Below are positions 18,203-27,248 of a DNA stretch of 64,000 nucleotides, piece after piece. This DNA is from Rhizobium mesosinicum (lineage in GTDB: Bacteria > Pseudomonadota > Alphaproteobacteria > Rhizobiales > Rhizobiaceae): assembly GCF_019511345.1 (NCBI RefSeq), contig NZ_JAEUAK010000001.1, forward strand, positions 682,001 to 746,000, written 5' to 3'. Below the pieces are notes generated by a model, which saw only the letters and a list, made by a program, of their open reading frames with translations, was not told where the DNA came from and did not search any database. Within the stretch, counting starts at the first letter, position 1. Every line of letters starts with the position of its first letter. The translations under genes and the position numbers were made by a program.

Positions 18203-20164
18203 CTACTGCCGCCTGCCGATCATCCAGACGAGATAGGGCGCACCAGCGAAGGCGGCGAAGAGCCCAAGCGGCAACTCATAAGGGAAGGTCGCGGTACGGG
18301 CGCCGAGATCGGCGATCACCATCAGCACCGAGCCGATGACAGCCGATGCGAGAATCCGGCTGCCTGGCTTTTCGAAGCCGGCACGGTGAGCAATATGCGG
18401 CGCCATCAGACCGATAAAGCTCAAGGGACCGACGAGGAGCGAGGCAGCAGCCGTGGCGATGCCCGCCATCAGCACCATCATTGTGCGGGCGCCGACCAAG
18501 GGCAGGCCGAGTGCCATCGCGGTCGGCGCACCGAGCGGCAGAATCACCTGCCAGCGCGTGAAAATCAGGCCGATTGCGAGGATGACGATGGTGAGGCCAG
18601 CAAGGAACGCGGCCGTTCCAGGGGTTGCTGCAGCCGCCGAGCCACCGAGCCAGGCAAGGATCTGCCAGGCACGCTGATCGCCGATGGCAAGAAGCGCGCT
18701 CAGGATAGCCGAGCTGAAAGCGCTGACGGAAATGCCTGCGAGCAATAGGCGTTCTGGCGGAAGATGCCGGCGGGCAGCAAAGAGGGCGACGACGATGAGC
18801 ACAAAAACGGCACCGCCGCCGGCGCCGAGGAAGAGCGCGGGCGCGCCGGCACCTGCAGAGACGCTGAGGGCAACGGCATAACCAACGCCGGCACCGCCGC
18901 TGACGCCCAGCACCTCGGGACTTGCCATCGGGTTGCCGGTCAGGCGCTGCAGCATGGCACCTGCCATTGCCAGCAGGCCGCCGGCAGCAGCCGATGCCAC
19001 CAGCCGCGGCCAGCGCGCGGGCAAGAGCTCCCAGAAGAGATCGCCGCTCAACAGCGTCCATCCGTCAGGCAGGCGGGCAACGCAAAGGGCCGCCCAGGCA
19101 AGCGGCGGCAGCAGGCAGAGGATAAGGACGAGCCGCGACAGCGGCGCGCGGGAAACGAGAACGCTGTCGGGCGGGTGCGGCGGCTCGACGGCGCGCACCT
19201 GCGGCAATAGCCAGAGCAAGAGCGGGCCACCAATCAACGCCGTCACCGAGCCCGTCGGAAAGGTTTCGCCGGCCGAAGAGGCGACGAGCTGGACGACGCC
19301 ATCGCACAGCCAGAGCAATAGCCCGCCGGCGACAGGCGACAAAAGCAGAATGCTGCGCGTCGTGCGGATGCCGAGCAGGCGGACCATCGCCGGAGCGGCA
19401 AGTCCGACGAAGCTGACGAGGCCGACGGCAGCCGCGACACCGGCACTGAGCGCCACGGCAAGGCTTGCAACGGCGATGCGCGTGCCGGCGAGTGCCACGC
19501 CGAGCGAGCGAGCGCTGCTGTCGCCGAGCCCGAGCAGGGTCAGCGGACGCAGGAGCAGGAGGGTGACGGCAAGGCCGAGCAGCAGCTCCAGGCCGAGCGT
19601 TACCGTCGTCGACCAGTCCTGCTGACTGAGGGAGCCGCCATTCCAGGTCACCAGCGACATCAGATATTCGCCCTGCGAGAGCGTCATCGCCGCCGACAGC
19701 GCGCTGCAGGTAATGCCGACCAGCAGGCCTGAAACCGCCATAGTGATGGGCTCGAAGGCACGCCGCCAACCGAGCAGGAAGACGAGAGCCATCGCAGCGG
19801 CGGCTCCGGCAAGTGCCACGAAGGCGCGGTAGCCATCGAGCACTTCGGGAAAGAACAACGTGGCTGCGACGATCGCAAGCTGCGCGCCGGAGGAGACCCC
19901 GAGCGTCGAGGGATCGGCAATCGGGTTGCGAAGCAGCCTCTGCAACAAGGCGCCGGCAAGCCCGAGAGCTGCGCCCGCCAGAATCGCGACCGCCCCGCGC
20001 GGCAGGATGGCATAGGCGAAGATGATCTGCTGCGTCGTCATCTGCGCCGCATCGAAGGGCAAGGGCGGCCAGTCTGCAAAAGGCAGGTGACTGAGTGCCG
20101 CCCACAGGAAGAGGCCGGCAGCGGCGCAAAAGGCGAGAAATGCGGCGGGGCGTGCGGCTCTCAT
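18203..20164 (-). CDS. fhuB: Ferric-siderophore ABC permease, fused FhuB-type
   Basis: A 653-residue inner-membrane permease made of two FecCD-type halves in one chain, each with about ten helices and the conserved coupling loop (first half GLVSFVGLAAPAMVRLLG, second half GPLSFIGLMAPHIAHR). Such fusion is characteristic of FhuB, which imports ferric hydroxamates with binding protein FhuD and ATPase FhuC. The ATG at 20164 overlaps the stop of the binding-protein gene by one base. No ATPase gene follows: the next gene downstream is a convergent GGDEF-EAL gene 10 bases away. Confidence 0.92.
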   Translation of the reverse strand: MRAARPAAFLAFCAAAGLFLWAALSHLPFADWPPLPFDAAQMTTQQIIFAYAILPRGAVAILAGAALGLAGALLQRLLRNPIADPSTLGVSSGAQLAIVAATLFFPEVLDGYRAFVALAGAAAAMALVFLLGWRRAFEPITMAVSGLLVGITCSALSAAMTLSQGEYLMSLVTWNGGSLSQQDWSTTVTLGLELLLGLAVTLLLLRPLTLLGLGDSSARSLGVALAGTRIAVASLAVALSAGVAAAVGLVSFVGLAAPAMVRLLGIRTTRSILLLSPVAGGLLLWLCDGVVQLVASSAGETFPTGSVTALIGGPLLLWLLPQVRAVEPPHPPDSVLVSRAPLSRLVLILCLLPPLAWAALCVARLPDGWTLLSGDLFWELLPARWPRLVASAAAGGLLAMAGAMLQRLTGNPMASPEVLGVSGGAGVGYAVALSVSAGAGAPALFLGAGGGAVFVLIVVALFAARRHLPPERLLLAGISVSAFSSAILSALLAIGDQRAWQILAWLGGSAAAATPGTAAFLAGLTIVILAIGLIFTRWQVILPLGAPTAMALGLPLVGARTMMVLMAGIATAAASLLVGPLSFIGLMAPHIAHRAGFEKPGSRILASAVIGSVLMVIADLGARTATFPYELPLGLFAAFAGAPYLVWMIGRRQ

Positions 20165-21090
20165 CACGGCCCTTCTCCCGACGACAGCATCGCCGCCTTG
20201 AAAAGCCGCGTGAAACGGGCGGCAGCAGCGATTCCGCCATAGGGATTGATGTTGCCAAGCATCAGCACACGCCCGTCCCGCACCGGCCGCAGCGATTGCC
20301 AGATCATGTTGTCCTTCAAGCCACTGCGGGCTTCAACGGGGATATCGGAGATGATGACGATGCGCGCCTCAGGCTCGGCGGCGAGGTTTTCGATCGGAAC
20401 CGGCGCGGCGAAGGTGTAGCGGGAGCGGTCGGCCCAGGCGTTCGGCAGGCCGAGCCGGGACAGGATATCGCCGAACATGCTGTCGGCGCCGAAGACGCGG
20501 ACATGCCGCGCATCGCCGATATTGACGAGATAGGTCGGGCGCGCGGCAAATCTCTGCAGGCTGACGCGTGCCGCCTCGACAAGGGCTGCCTGTCCAGCCA
20601 CGACTTCGCGGCCGTGCTCTTGGCGGCCAAGCTCCTTTGCGAGCGCCGAGACGGCATCGATCGCCTTCTCATAGGGCGGCTCGCCTCTGTTATAGAAGGG
20701 CAGCGACAGCGTGGGCGCGATCGCCCGAAAGCTCGCCTCGAACCTGGCATAGAAGGGCGAAATCAGGATGAGGTCCGGGCGTAAGAGACGCAGGAGTTCG
20801 AGGTTCGGCGATCCGCGCAGGCCGAGATCGGCAACGCTCTCGTCCAACACCGGCTCGACCGCATCCTTGCGGAACTGCACGAGCTCGGTCGCAGCCACCG
20901 GCATGACACCCAGAGCCACCAGCGTTTCCAGCATGGCCCAGTCGATCGCCGCGATGCGCTTTGGCAGCGATTGGAGCGCTTGCGCAAAGGCTTTGCCGGG
21001 AATAGCGAAAGCCGCCAGCAGGGCCAACGCCTGCCGACGGCCGATCGGATGGGGGTCCCATCGGTTTCCTGTTCGAGTGTCTCTCACCAT
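20164..21090 (-). CDS. fhuD: Ferric-siderophore periplasmic binding protein, FhuD-like
   Basis: A 308-residue class III binding protein. A signal peptide with paired arginines (GRRQALALLAAFAIPGKAFA, about residues 17-36) suggests export, possibly by the Tat route as for some FhuD proteins. The rest carries the FhuD/BtuF pattern with IAAIDWAMLETLVALGVMP near the start and LRPDLILISPF around residue 105. It starts inside the last seven bases of the receptor gene and ends overlapping the permease start, so the three genes are translationally coupled. Hydroxamate specificity is inferred from the fused permease partner. Confidence 0.88.
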   Translation of the reverse strand: MVRDTRTGNRWDPHPIGRRQALALLAAFAIPGKAFAQALQSLPKRIAAIDWAMLETLVALGVMPVAATELVQFRKDAVEPVLDESVADLGLRGSPNLELLRLLRPDLILISPFYARFEASFRAIAPTLSLPFYNRGEPPYEKAIDAVSALAKELGRQEHGREVVAGQAALVEAARVSLQRFAARPTYLVNIGDARHVRVFGADSMFGDILSRLGLPNAWADRSRYTFAAPVPIENLAAEPEARIVIISDIPVEARSGLKDNMIWQSLRPVRDGRVLMLGNINPYGGIAAAARFTRLFKAAMLSSGEGP

Positions 21091-23213
21091 TGAAAGGTCA
21101 GCTTGCCCATCACCGTTCTGCCATCGCCATAGGTGCAGCCGAAGGAGCTGCAGCTTGCAACATAATCCTTGTCGGCGAGATTCTTGACGTTCAGCGAGGC
21201 GGTCACATTGTTCTTCTTGTAATGCACTGCTGCATCGAAGAGGGTCATGGCGTCAAGATCGAGCGTGTTCTTGGTATCGCCGTAGCGCTGGCCAACATAG
21301 CGCACGCCGCCGCCGAGGCCGAAACCTTCAAGCGTCGTATCCTCGGGGATAGTGTAATCAAGCCATAGACTTGCCGCATGTTCGGGCACGTTATCAGGGC
21401 GATTTCCGTTATCGCCACCGCCGACGATTTCCGCCTGTATGTAGGTGTAGGCGGCGCGCAGGTCGAGCCCGTCTGTGAGGCTGGTGACACCTTCCAGCTC
21501 AATGCCCCTGACGTCCACTTCACCGATCTGTGCAGTCGTCGTCCCGATCGTCGTCAAGACATTCTTCTGCTTCAAATCGTAGGCGGCAACAGTGAAAAAG
21601 CCGTTCCAGCCCTCAGGCTGGTATTTGACACCCACTTCCACCTGCTCGCCCGTTGTCGGCCGCAGGATACCGCTTGTTGCCGTTACCGGCACCGGTTCGA
21701 AGGAGGTGGCGTAGCTGATATAGGGGGCAATACCATTGTCGAAGACATAGGTGAGGCCGGCCCGGCCCGTCAGCTTGTGATCGTCCTGATCGACAGGCCG
21801 GGATATGCCGGTGAGCCGGTTGGTCGATGTACCCTCGGTGCTTGCCCAATCCTGGCGAAGGGCTGCCGTTGCGCGCCAATGCTCATAGGCAAGCTCGTCC
21901 TGCACATAGATGCCCACCTGCGTCATGGTGGAATCGACATGGGTGCTGAGCGTCGGCGCAATCAGATTGACCGAGCCGTAGACCGGATTGAAGGCATCGA
22001 GCGGCGTAGCGCGCCAGAACTGCGTGCCGACATTGTTGTCGTAATGGCGGTAGTCCAACCCGAACAGCATCTTGTGCCTGATATCGCCGGTATCGAATTC
22101 TGCCAGCAGGTTGTTGTCGACGTTGAACGTGTTGAGCGACTCGTCCTGGATGGTGGCGTTGCGGTTGATCGTCCGACCGCCGGTAAGGCCGATCGTCGAC
22201 ATGCCGAGCGCCTGATAGTTCCAGTCGAAATTCTGGTAGCGAAGATTCTGGCGGAGGGTCCAGGTATCGTTCAGGCGGTGTTCCAGTTCATAGCCGAGAT
22301 TGGTCAGCGTCCGGTCCGACTTGTCAAAGCTCTTGTCGCCGACGAAGAAATCCCGCGACAGGCGGTTGGCGCCCGAACCATTGAGGGTGAGCTGTGGCGG
22401 CAGGCTGGACGGCGTGCTCGGATTGTCGTGCTGGATGCTGGTCAGGATCGTCAGCTTGGTGTCGTCATCCGGCTGCCAGGTGAGCGCCGGAGCAATGAGG
22501 TAGCGGTCATTGTCCAGCTCGTCGACCTGCGCCGAGGCCATCCTTGCCAGTCCCGTCAGGCGATAGGCGAAATCGGAATTGCCGGGAATAATATCACCGA
22601 AATCGAAATAGGTGCCATAGGTGTCGTAGCTGCCGGCCTGCACGCCGACTTCGCCGAAGCGCTCGAAGACCGGCCGTTTGCTGATGAGATTGATCATCCC
22701 GCCCGGATTGCCCTGGCCGTACATGACCGAAGCCGGGCCGCGCAGTACTTCGATACGTTCGAGCTGGTAGGGGTCGACGGCTGGGGCACCGGCCGTGCGC
22801 ATCATGCGCAATCCGTTAAGAAACTGGGCCTGGCGGCTGTCGAAACCGCGTATACGCGGTGAATCGAAGCGCGGATCGGCGCCATAGGGTTCGCCGACGA
22901 CGCCGGGTACATAGTCGAGCGCCTGGCCCACGGTCTCGGCATTCTGCGACTTCAGCTGATCAGCCGTTAAGACAGAGATCGACTGCTGGGTTTCGATGAG
23001 CGGCGTCCCGGTCTTGGTGGCGGTCGCACTCGTCCTGGCGACAAAACCCTTTACCGGCTCCGTCGGGTCCTCGTCCTTGGAACCGCTGATGACGATCGGG
23101 GCGAGCGTCGTCGGACCGGCCTCCTGTGCGAGCGCCGGCAAGAGCGGCGTCAGAAGCGCGCTTGCGAGTGCCGTGGTCGAAGCCCATTTGCGAGCGCGAA
23201 GAAAAACAGTCAT
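21084..23213 (-). CDS. TonB-dependent siderophore receptor
   Basis: A 709-residue outer-membrane receptor. A signal peptide of about 29 residues ends at ALAQ; a TonB-box-like IVISG follows, then the plug domain with the family motif IRGFDSRQAQFLNGLR and LERIEVLRGPASVMYGQGNPGG, and a 22-strand beta-barrel ending in the terminal aromatic TFQW that signals insertion by the BAM machinery. It resembles the FhuA/FoxA type that takes up ferric hydroxamates, though the ligand is not decidable. It is the first gene of a three-gene iron-siderophore operon and is divergent from a LysR regulator, with a LysR-type box 30 bases before its start. Confidence 0.92.
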   Translation of the reverse strand: MTVFLRARKWASTTALASALLTPLLPALAQEAGPTTLAPIVISGSKDEDPTEPVKGFVARTSATATKTGTPLIETQQSISVLTADQLKSQNAETVGQALDYVPGVVGEPYGADPRFDSPRIRGFDSRQAQFLNGLRMMRTAGAPAVDPYQLERIEVLRGPASVMYGQGNPGGMINLISKRPVFERFGEVGVQAGSYDTYGTYFDFGDIIPGNSDFAYRLTGLARMASAQVDELDNDRYLIAPALTWQPDDDTKLTILTSIQHDNPSTPSSLPPQLTLNGSGANRLSRDFFVGDKSFDKSDRTLTNLGYELEHRLNDTWTLRQNLRYQNFDWNYQALGMSTIGLTGGRTINRNATIQDESLNTFNVDNNLLAEFDTGDIRHKMLFGLDYRHYDNNVGTQFWRATPLDAFNPVYGSVNLIAPTLSTHVDSTMTQVGIYVQDELAYEHWRATAALRQDWASTEGTSTNRLTGISRPVDQDDHKLTGRAGLTYVFDNGIAPYISYATSFEPVPVTATSGILRPTTGEQVEVGVKYQPEGWNGFFTVAAYDLKQKNVLTTIGTTTAQIGEVDVRGIELEGVTSLTDGLDLRAAYTYIQAEIVGGGDNGNRPDNVPEHAASLWLDYTIPEDTTLEGFGLGGGVRYVGQRYGDTKNTLDLDAMTLFDAAVHYKKNNVTASLNVKNLADKDYVASCSSFGCTYGDGRTVMGKLTFQW

Positions 23214-23242
23214 GGGGATTCGTTATATGGCTTAAAACTGGA

Positions 23243-23255
23243 TTGATCTAATCAA
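23243..23255. promoter_or_regulatory. LysR-type box (T-N11-A palindrome)
   Basis: TTGAT-CTA-ATCAA is a perfect palindrome with the T-N11-A form typical of LysR-regulator sites. It lies in the 145 bases between the receptor gene and the divergent LysR gene, so it is a likely site for that regulator. No clear RirA- or Irr-type iron box was recognised nearby, although this was judged by eye. Confidence 0.5.
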
Positions 23256-23358
23256 GTTATTTTCGGACGTCCAATAAGCGGGGCTCGAATTTTCCATAAG
23301 CGCGGATTATGAAACTCATCTGATGTCATAGATTTGAATTCTTCCAGGAGAGAGAGAA

Positions 23359-24411
23359 TTGGCACTGAGCGATCCCGGCTTCGAACTCCGGCACCTGCGA
23401 TACTTCGTGACCTTGGTCGAGGAGCGGAATTTCGAACGTGCCGCTGTCAGGCTCGGCATCGCCCAGCCGGGTCTCAGCCAGCAGATCAGAAGCCTCGAAA
23501 AGATTGTCGGCACACCGCTGCTCGACCGAAGCCGCCGCGGCGTGCAGCTTACGCATTCGGGCGAGACCCTGTTTCAGGAGGCAAGGAAAGTCCTGGCTCA
23601 GACGGATGCGACGGTCGCTGCCGTGAACCGCGCCGGGCGCGGCGAAAGCGGGCGCATCTCGATCGGCTATGTGGCATCGGCCGCCTATTCCGGTGCCGTC
23701 GTCGGCTCCATCAGGGATTTCAAGCGTGATTATCCCTATGTGGAGGTCGAGCTGCAGGAAATGGAACTGCGCCAGCAGTTGCAGCGCATCGCCGACGGTC
23801 TGCTCGATTTCGGCTATATCCGTGCGCCGGCGCCGATTCCACCCGGTGTTTCCGTACAGATCGTGCTGCGCGAGCCGCTGGTTGTTATGATCCCCGACGA
23901 CCATGAATTCGCAGAGCGCCCAATCGATACGCTGGCTCGATTGACGCAGGAGACGTTCATCACCCCGCGCCAGCCGCCGGACGTCGGCTTTCATCGCAAC
24001 ACGCTACAGGCCTGCCGGGAGGCGGGCTTCGAACCTTCCGTCAAAGCCATCGCACAGGACTTCACGGAAATTGCTGCCCTCGTCGGCATCGGCACCGGCA
24101 TCGCGCTGGTACCGCAATCGATGAGCCGGGTGGAACTGCCCGATATCCATTACCGACTAGTCGGCGACGTAGCGGCGACGTCTGATGTAGCGATCGCCTA
24201 TCGCAAGGGCGAAGGTTCACCTGCCATCAAGGCTTTCATTGCCCAGAACCGGCAGAAGATCAGCTGGCCGGCATCAGGCGAGATGGTCAAAGCGCCGGTG
24301 TCTGGCGAATTATCGGACACGACCCTGTCCGCATTGCGCCGTTCGCCGCTAGTCGGGTCCGAACTTGATCTGTCGAGACCGCACGAGGGAGGACGCAAAG
24401 TCGATCTGTGA
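23359..24411 (+). CDS. LysR-family regulator next to siderophore uptake genes
   Basis: A 350-residue LysR-family regulator starting at TTG 23359, supported by the strong AGGAGAGAG ribosome site ending about six bases before it. The N-terminal winged helix is clear (FELRHLRYFVTLVEERNFERAAV then LGIAQPGLSQQIRSLEKIVG), followed by the periplasmic-binding-like effector domain. The chain extends about 40 residues past the usual 300-310, with a poorly conserved tail. It is divergent from the receptor gene, and a T-N11-A palindrome sits between them. Regulation of siderophore uptake is inferred from position. Confidence 0.88.
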   Translation: MALSDPGFELRHLRYFVTLVEERNFERAAVRLGIAQPGLSQQIRSLEKIVGTPLLDRSRRGVQLTHSGETLFQEARKVLAQTDATVAAVNRAGRGESGRISIGYVASAAYSGAVVGSIRDFKRDYPYVEVELQEMELRQQLQRIADGLLDFGYIRAPAPIPPGVSVQIVLREPLVVMIPDDHEFAERPIDTLARLTQETFITPRQPPDVGFHRNTLQACREAGFEPSVKAIAQDFTEIAALVGIGTGIALVPQSMSRVELPDIHYRLVGDVAATSDVAIAYRKGEGSPAIKAFIAQNRQKISWPASGEMVKAPVSGELSDTTLSALRRSPLVGSELDLSRPHEGGRKVDL

Positions 24412-24426
24412 CGCAGATCCATCATT

Positions 24427-24460
24427 GTATCAGATACTCGCTTGTCTTACGTGTCTTACA
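24427..24460. promoter_or_regulatory. Candidate operator of the toxin-antitoxin pair
   Basis: Just before the antitoxin gene are a perfect palindrome GTATC-A-GATAC (24427-24437) and a tandem direct repeat of nine bases, TGTCTTACG then TGTCTTACA (24443-24460). Ribbon-helix-helix antitoxins autoregulate through such closely spaced repeats. Confidence 0.45.
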
Positions 24461-24478
24461 TCCTGAAGGAGGCAAGCA

Positions 24479-24739
24479 ATGTCGAATGCCAGCCAATCAG
24501 AATCTGTCACTCTCCGGGTGCCTTCCGACGTGATTGCAGAAATCGAAGCCATCGCAAAAGCAAGCGATCGATCCCGCAGCTACATCATCGTTCGCGCCCT
24601 GCGGACGTATCTCATGAACGAGGGGGCCGACATCCTCGCCGCGATCAAGGGCCGCGAGCAGATCGCGGCCGGAGAGTTCGAGAATATGGATGATGTGATC
24701 GCGGACATCGACAGGATCGTTGGCGGAAAAGCTGCGTGA
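24479..24739 (+). CDS. Ribbon-helix-helix antitoxin (ParD/CopG type)
   Basis: An 86-residue protein with the CopG-type ribbon-helix-helix at its N-terminus (SVTLRVPSDVIAEIEAIAKA then RSRSYIIVRALRTYL) and an acidic C-terminal tail that would wrap the toxin. The ribosome site GAAGGAGG is strong. The reading frame is intact and overlaps the start of the toxin gene by four bases, as in functional ParDE/RelBE pairs. The toxin it should neutralise is broken, so this antitoxin may now act alone as a DNA-binding protein or against related toxins elsewhere. Confidence 0.85.
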   Translation: MSNASQSESVTLRVPSDVIAEIEAIAKASDRSRSYIIVRALRTYLMNEGADILAAIKGREQIAAGEFENMDDVIADIDRIVGGKAA

Positions 24740-25049
24740 CTGCCGTACGGCTTTCCAAGGATGTCGCCAGCTATATCCGCCGCGAAGGCGAGTATCTGCG
24801 GAAGCTCAACCCTGCCGCAGCCCGAAAGTTTGCGCTCGCGATCAAGAACGCGAAGCGGACACTGTCCGAATTTCCTCAATCCGGGAACCGATGCACGGCG
24901 GCCTGCAGATTACCGGGAGCCTGACGCTCGTGGTCGGGGATTATCTGCTGGACTAGCTCTATGATGGCGATAGCATGGACGTGATCCTGATCCGCCATGG
25001 ACGGATGCTTGCACCGACGCCGGATCTCGACGTCGATAGCGATCTCTGA
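24736..25049 (+). pseudogene. Decayed ParE/RelE-superfamily toxin
   Basis: The first 52 codons from GTG 24736 match the N-terminal half of a ParE-type toxin (helical hairpin with VASYIRREGEYLRKLNPAA and FPQSGNR). The frame then runs to a stop at 24922. The C-terminal half continues in another frame from about 24891 (GLQITGSLTLVVGDYLLD), is cut by TAG at 24954-24956 exactly where the family has tyrosine, and goes on to the typical VILIRHGRM and a final TGA at 25047. So one frameshift, consistent with a one-base deletion near 24890, and one nonsense change are both needed to explain it. The toxin is almost surely dead. Confidence 0.85.
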
Positions 25050-25163
25050 TTTCAACATACTTCGATCGATCCTTCGTGGCGTCCGGGTGCGGACCTGACC
25101 GCGCGTTCGATCCTCCATGACAATTGCACGACACAATTGGAACAAGCGTGGAAACGCCTGTTA

Positions 25164-25182
25164 CCCGCCTGACATTGGCGGG
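25164..25182. promoter_or_regulatory. Inverted repeat upstream of the phosphoesterase operon
   Basis: CCCGCC and GGCGGG form a six-base stem around TGACATT in the 202-base region before the first gene of the ABC operon. It may be an operator for the LacI regulator encoded downstream or the end of an earlier transcript; neither is established. Confidence 0.3.
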
Positions 25183-25251
25183 CTCTAAAGAGGCGGCAAG
25201 AGCATTTGCCTGCTGCCAGAAAGGTGCCGCGGGCTATAGGAGAGCGCCGGC

Positions 25252-26088
25252 ATGAAAATCGTCCAGATCACCGACACGCATTTCAGCCCGTCGATACCGC
25301 ATTTCAACGGCAACTGGCAGCCGCTTGCGGACTGGATCAACGCCAGCGGGGCCGATCTCGTCATCCATACCGGCGACCTCGCCGTCGATGGCGCCGACAA
25401 GGACGGGGACCTCACCTTCTGCATGGAACTGATGCGGCAAGTGAAGATCCCGATGCTGATCGTCCCCGGCAATCATGATGTCGGCCATCTGCCAGGCTCG
25501 CTGCAGCCCGTCGATGCCGTCAGGCTCAGCCGCTGGCGTAGTCTGGTCGGCCCCGATTACTGGCTCGAGGATGCCGGCAACTGGCGCCTGATCGGCCTCG
25601 ACAGCCTGCTGATGGGCATGGAAAACGACGAGCAGGAAACGCAGTTTGAATGGCTGGAGAGAGCGCTTGCCACACGCGCTGGACGGCGCGTTGCAATGTT
25701 TGCTCACAAGCCGCTCTTTGTCGACACACCTGATGAAGGCGACACCGGCTACTGGAGCATCCGCCCGGCACAGCGTCAGAGGCTCTATGATGTGATTGCT
25801 GCCCATGACGTCGCGCTTTATGCCAGCGGCCACCTGCACTGGGCCTGGACAGGTCGCTTCAACAACACCTCACTCGCCTGGGGTCCAGCAGCCTCCTTCA
25901 TCATCGGCACGATGGAGCGCGAGATGCCGGGCGAGAAGCTCGTCGGCGCCGTACTTCACGATCTAGGCGATGATGTCACGAGCGAGATTGTCGCTGTATC
26001 AGGCATGAAGGCGCATGTGCTCGATGACGTGGTCGCGGAAGTCTATCCGCACGAGGCTCACAAGGTGCAGAGGGAGCCGGCGCAATGA
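25252..26088 (+). CDS. Metallophosphoesterase (CpdA/GpdQ-like phosphodiesterase)
   Basis: A 278-residue calcineurin-like phosphoesterase. The binuclear metal-binding motifs are complete: D8 and H10 in DTHF, GD at 41-42, GNHD at 73-76 and GHLHW in the C-terminal part. The closest families are class III cyclic-nucleotide phosphodiesterases and glycerophosphodiesterases, both cytoplasmic; no signal peptide is seen. Its stop overlaps the start of the ABC ATPase gene by four bases, so it belongs to the transport operon and probably cleaves the imported solute or a product of it. Exact substrate is unknown. Confidence 0.85.
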   Translation: MKIVQITDTHFSPSIPHFNGNWQPLADWINASGADLVIHTGDLAVDGADKDGDLTFCMELMRQVKIPMLIVPGNHDVGHLPGSLQPVDAVRLSRWRSLVGPDYWLEDAGNWRLIGLDSLLMGMENDEQETQFEWLERALATRAGRRVAMFAHKPLFVDTPDEGDTGYWSIRPAQRQRLYDVIAAHDVALYASGHLHWAWTGRFNNTSLAWGPAASFIIGTMEREMPGEKLVGAVLHDLGDDVTSEIVAVSGMKAHVLDDVVAEVYPHEAHKVQREPAQ

Positions 26089-27248
26089 GTGCGCTTTCCC
26101 TTACGGCCATCGGGAAATCCTACGGCGACAACGCCATCCTGCAGAATATCAGCCTCGACGTCGAGCCTGGCGAATTCATCGCCCTCGTCGGCCCCTCGGG
26201 CTGCGGCAAGAGCACGCTTCTACGCATCCTTGCCGGCCTCGATCATGCCGATAGCGGCGAGATCGTCATCGGCGGTCGGGAAATGTCCGACGTGGCGGCC
26301 GCCGACCGCAACATCGCCATGGTTTTCCAGTCCTACGCGCTCTATCCGCACCTGACGGCCGGCCAGAACATCGCCGTGCCGCTTGCCATGCGGCGCTTGA
26401 GCCGTGTGCAGCGCCTGCCCTTCCTCGGCCCGGTCATGCCCGGCTACCGCGCCATCCGTTCCGGCATTTCCAAGGATGTGCAGGAAACCGCGAAAGCCCT
26501 GAAGATCGATCATCTCCTGGAGCGCAAGCCCGGCCAGATGTCGGGCGGCCAGCGGCAGCGCGTGGCGCTCGCTCGCGCCATGGTGCGCCATCCGAGCGTC
26601 TTCCTGATGGACGAGCCGCTGTCCAACCTTGACGCCAATCTGCGCGTCCATGCGCGCGGCGAGATCGTGGAGCTGCATCGCCGCGCCGGCGTGCCGACCG
26701 TCTATGTCACCCACGACCAGGCCGAGGCGCTTTCCATGGCCGACCGGGTCGCCGTGATGATCGGCGGCGAGCTTTTGCAATTGGCACCACCCCAGGTCAT
26801 CTATGACGATCCCGCCCATATCGAAGTCGCCCGCTTCGTCGGCCAGCCGCGCATCAATCTCCTGCCGGCGCGCGCCGAGAACCGGACCGTCGCCTTCGGC
26901 GATATCCGGCTAGCGCTGGAAGACGACAATTCTGCCGGTACCGGCGTGATGCTTGGCATCCGCCCGGAATTCGTCCGCCTTGAAGCTGAGGGCGAGACAT
27001 CGCTTTCCGCCCGCATCGAGCGCCTGGAATTCCTCGGTTCAGAGGTGATCCTGTTCTGCCGGCTGAATGCGATCGGCGAGACCGTGCTTGCCAAGCTTGC
27101 GCCTGATGATGCCGCAGGCCTTGCCGCCGGAATGGCGGTTGCCCTCTCCTTCGAGCCCGACAAGGCGATGGTCTTTGCAGCCGATGGGCGCCGCCTTCGC
27201 ACGAGCGTCGTGCCCGCCGATGCCGCCAGGGAGAAGGCTCATGGCTAG
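26085..27248 (+). CDS. Sugar-type ABC transporter ATP-binding protein (UgpC/MalK-like)
   Basis: A 387-residue importer ATPase with all canonical motifs: Walker A GPSGCGKST, signature MSGGQRQRVALARA, Walker B VFLMDEPLSNLD and the switch histidine in YVTHDQAEAL. The C-terminal third is the TOBE/MalK regulatory domain (GIRPEF). It carries a short insert between the Q-loop and the signature (LPFLGPVMPGYRAIRSG), which lengthens the helical subdomain. It overlaps the phosphoesterase by four bases and the next permease by eight. It would drive uptake of a polyol, sugar or glycerophosphodiester. Confidence 0.9.
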   Translation: MSALSLTAIGKSYGDNAILQNISLDVEPGEFIALVGPSGCGKSTLLRILAGLDHADSGEIVIGGREMSDVAAADRNIAMVFQSYALYPHLTAGQNIAVPLAMRRLSRVQRLPFLGPVMPGYRAIRSGISKDVQETAKALKIDHLLERKPGQMSGGQRQRVALARAMVRHPSVFLMDEPLSNLDANLRVHARGEIVELHRRAGVPTVYVTHDQAEALSMADRVAVMIGGELLQLAPPQVIYDDPAHIEVARFVGQPRINLLPARAENRTVAFGDIRLALEDDNSAGTGVMLGIRPEFVRLEAEGETSLSARIERLEFLGSEVILFCRLNAIGETVLAKLAPDDAAGLAAGMAVALSFEPDKAMVFAADGRRLRTSVVPADAAREKAHG

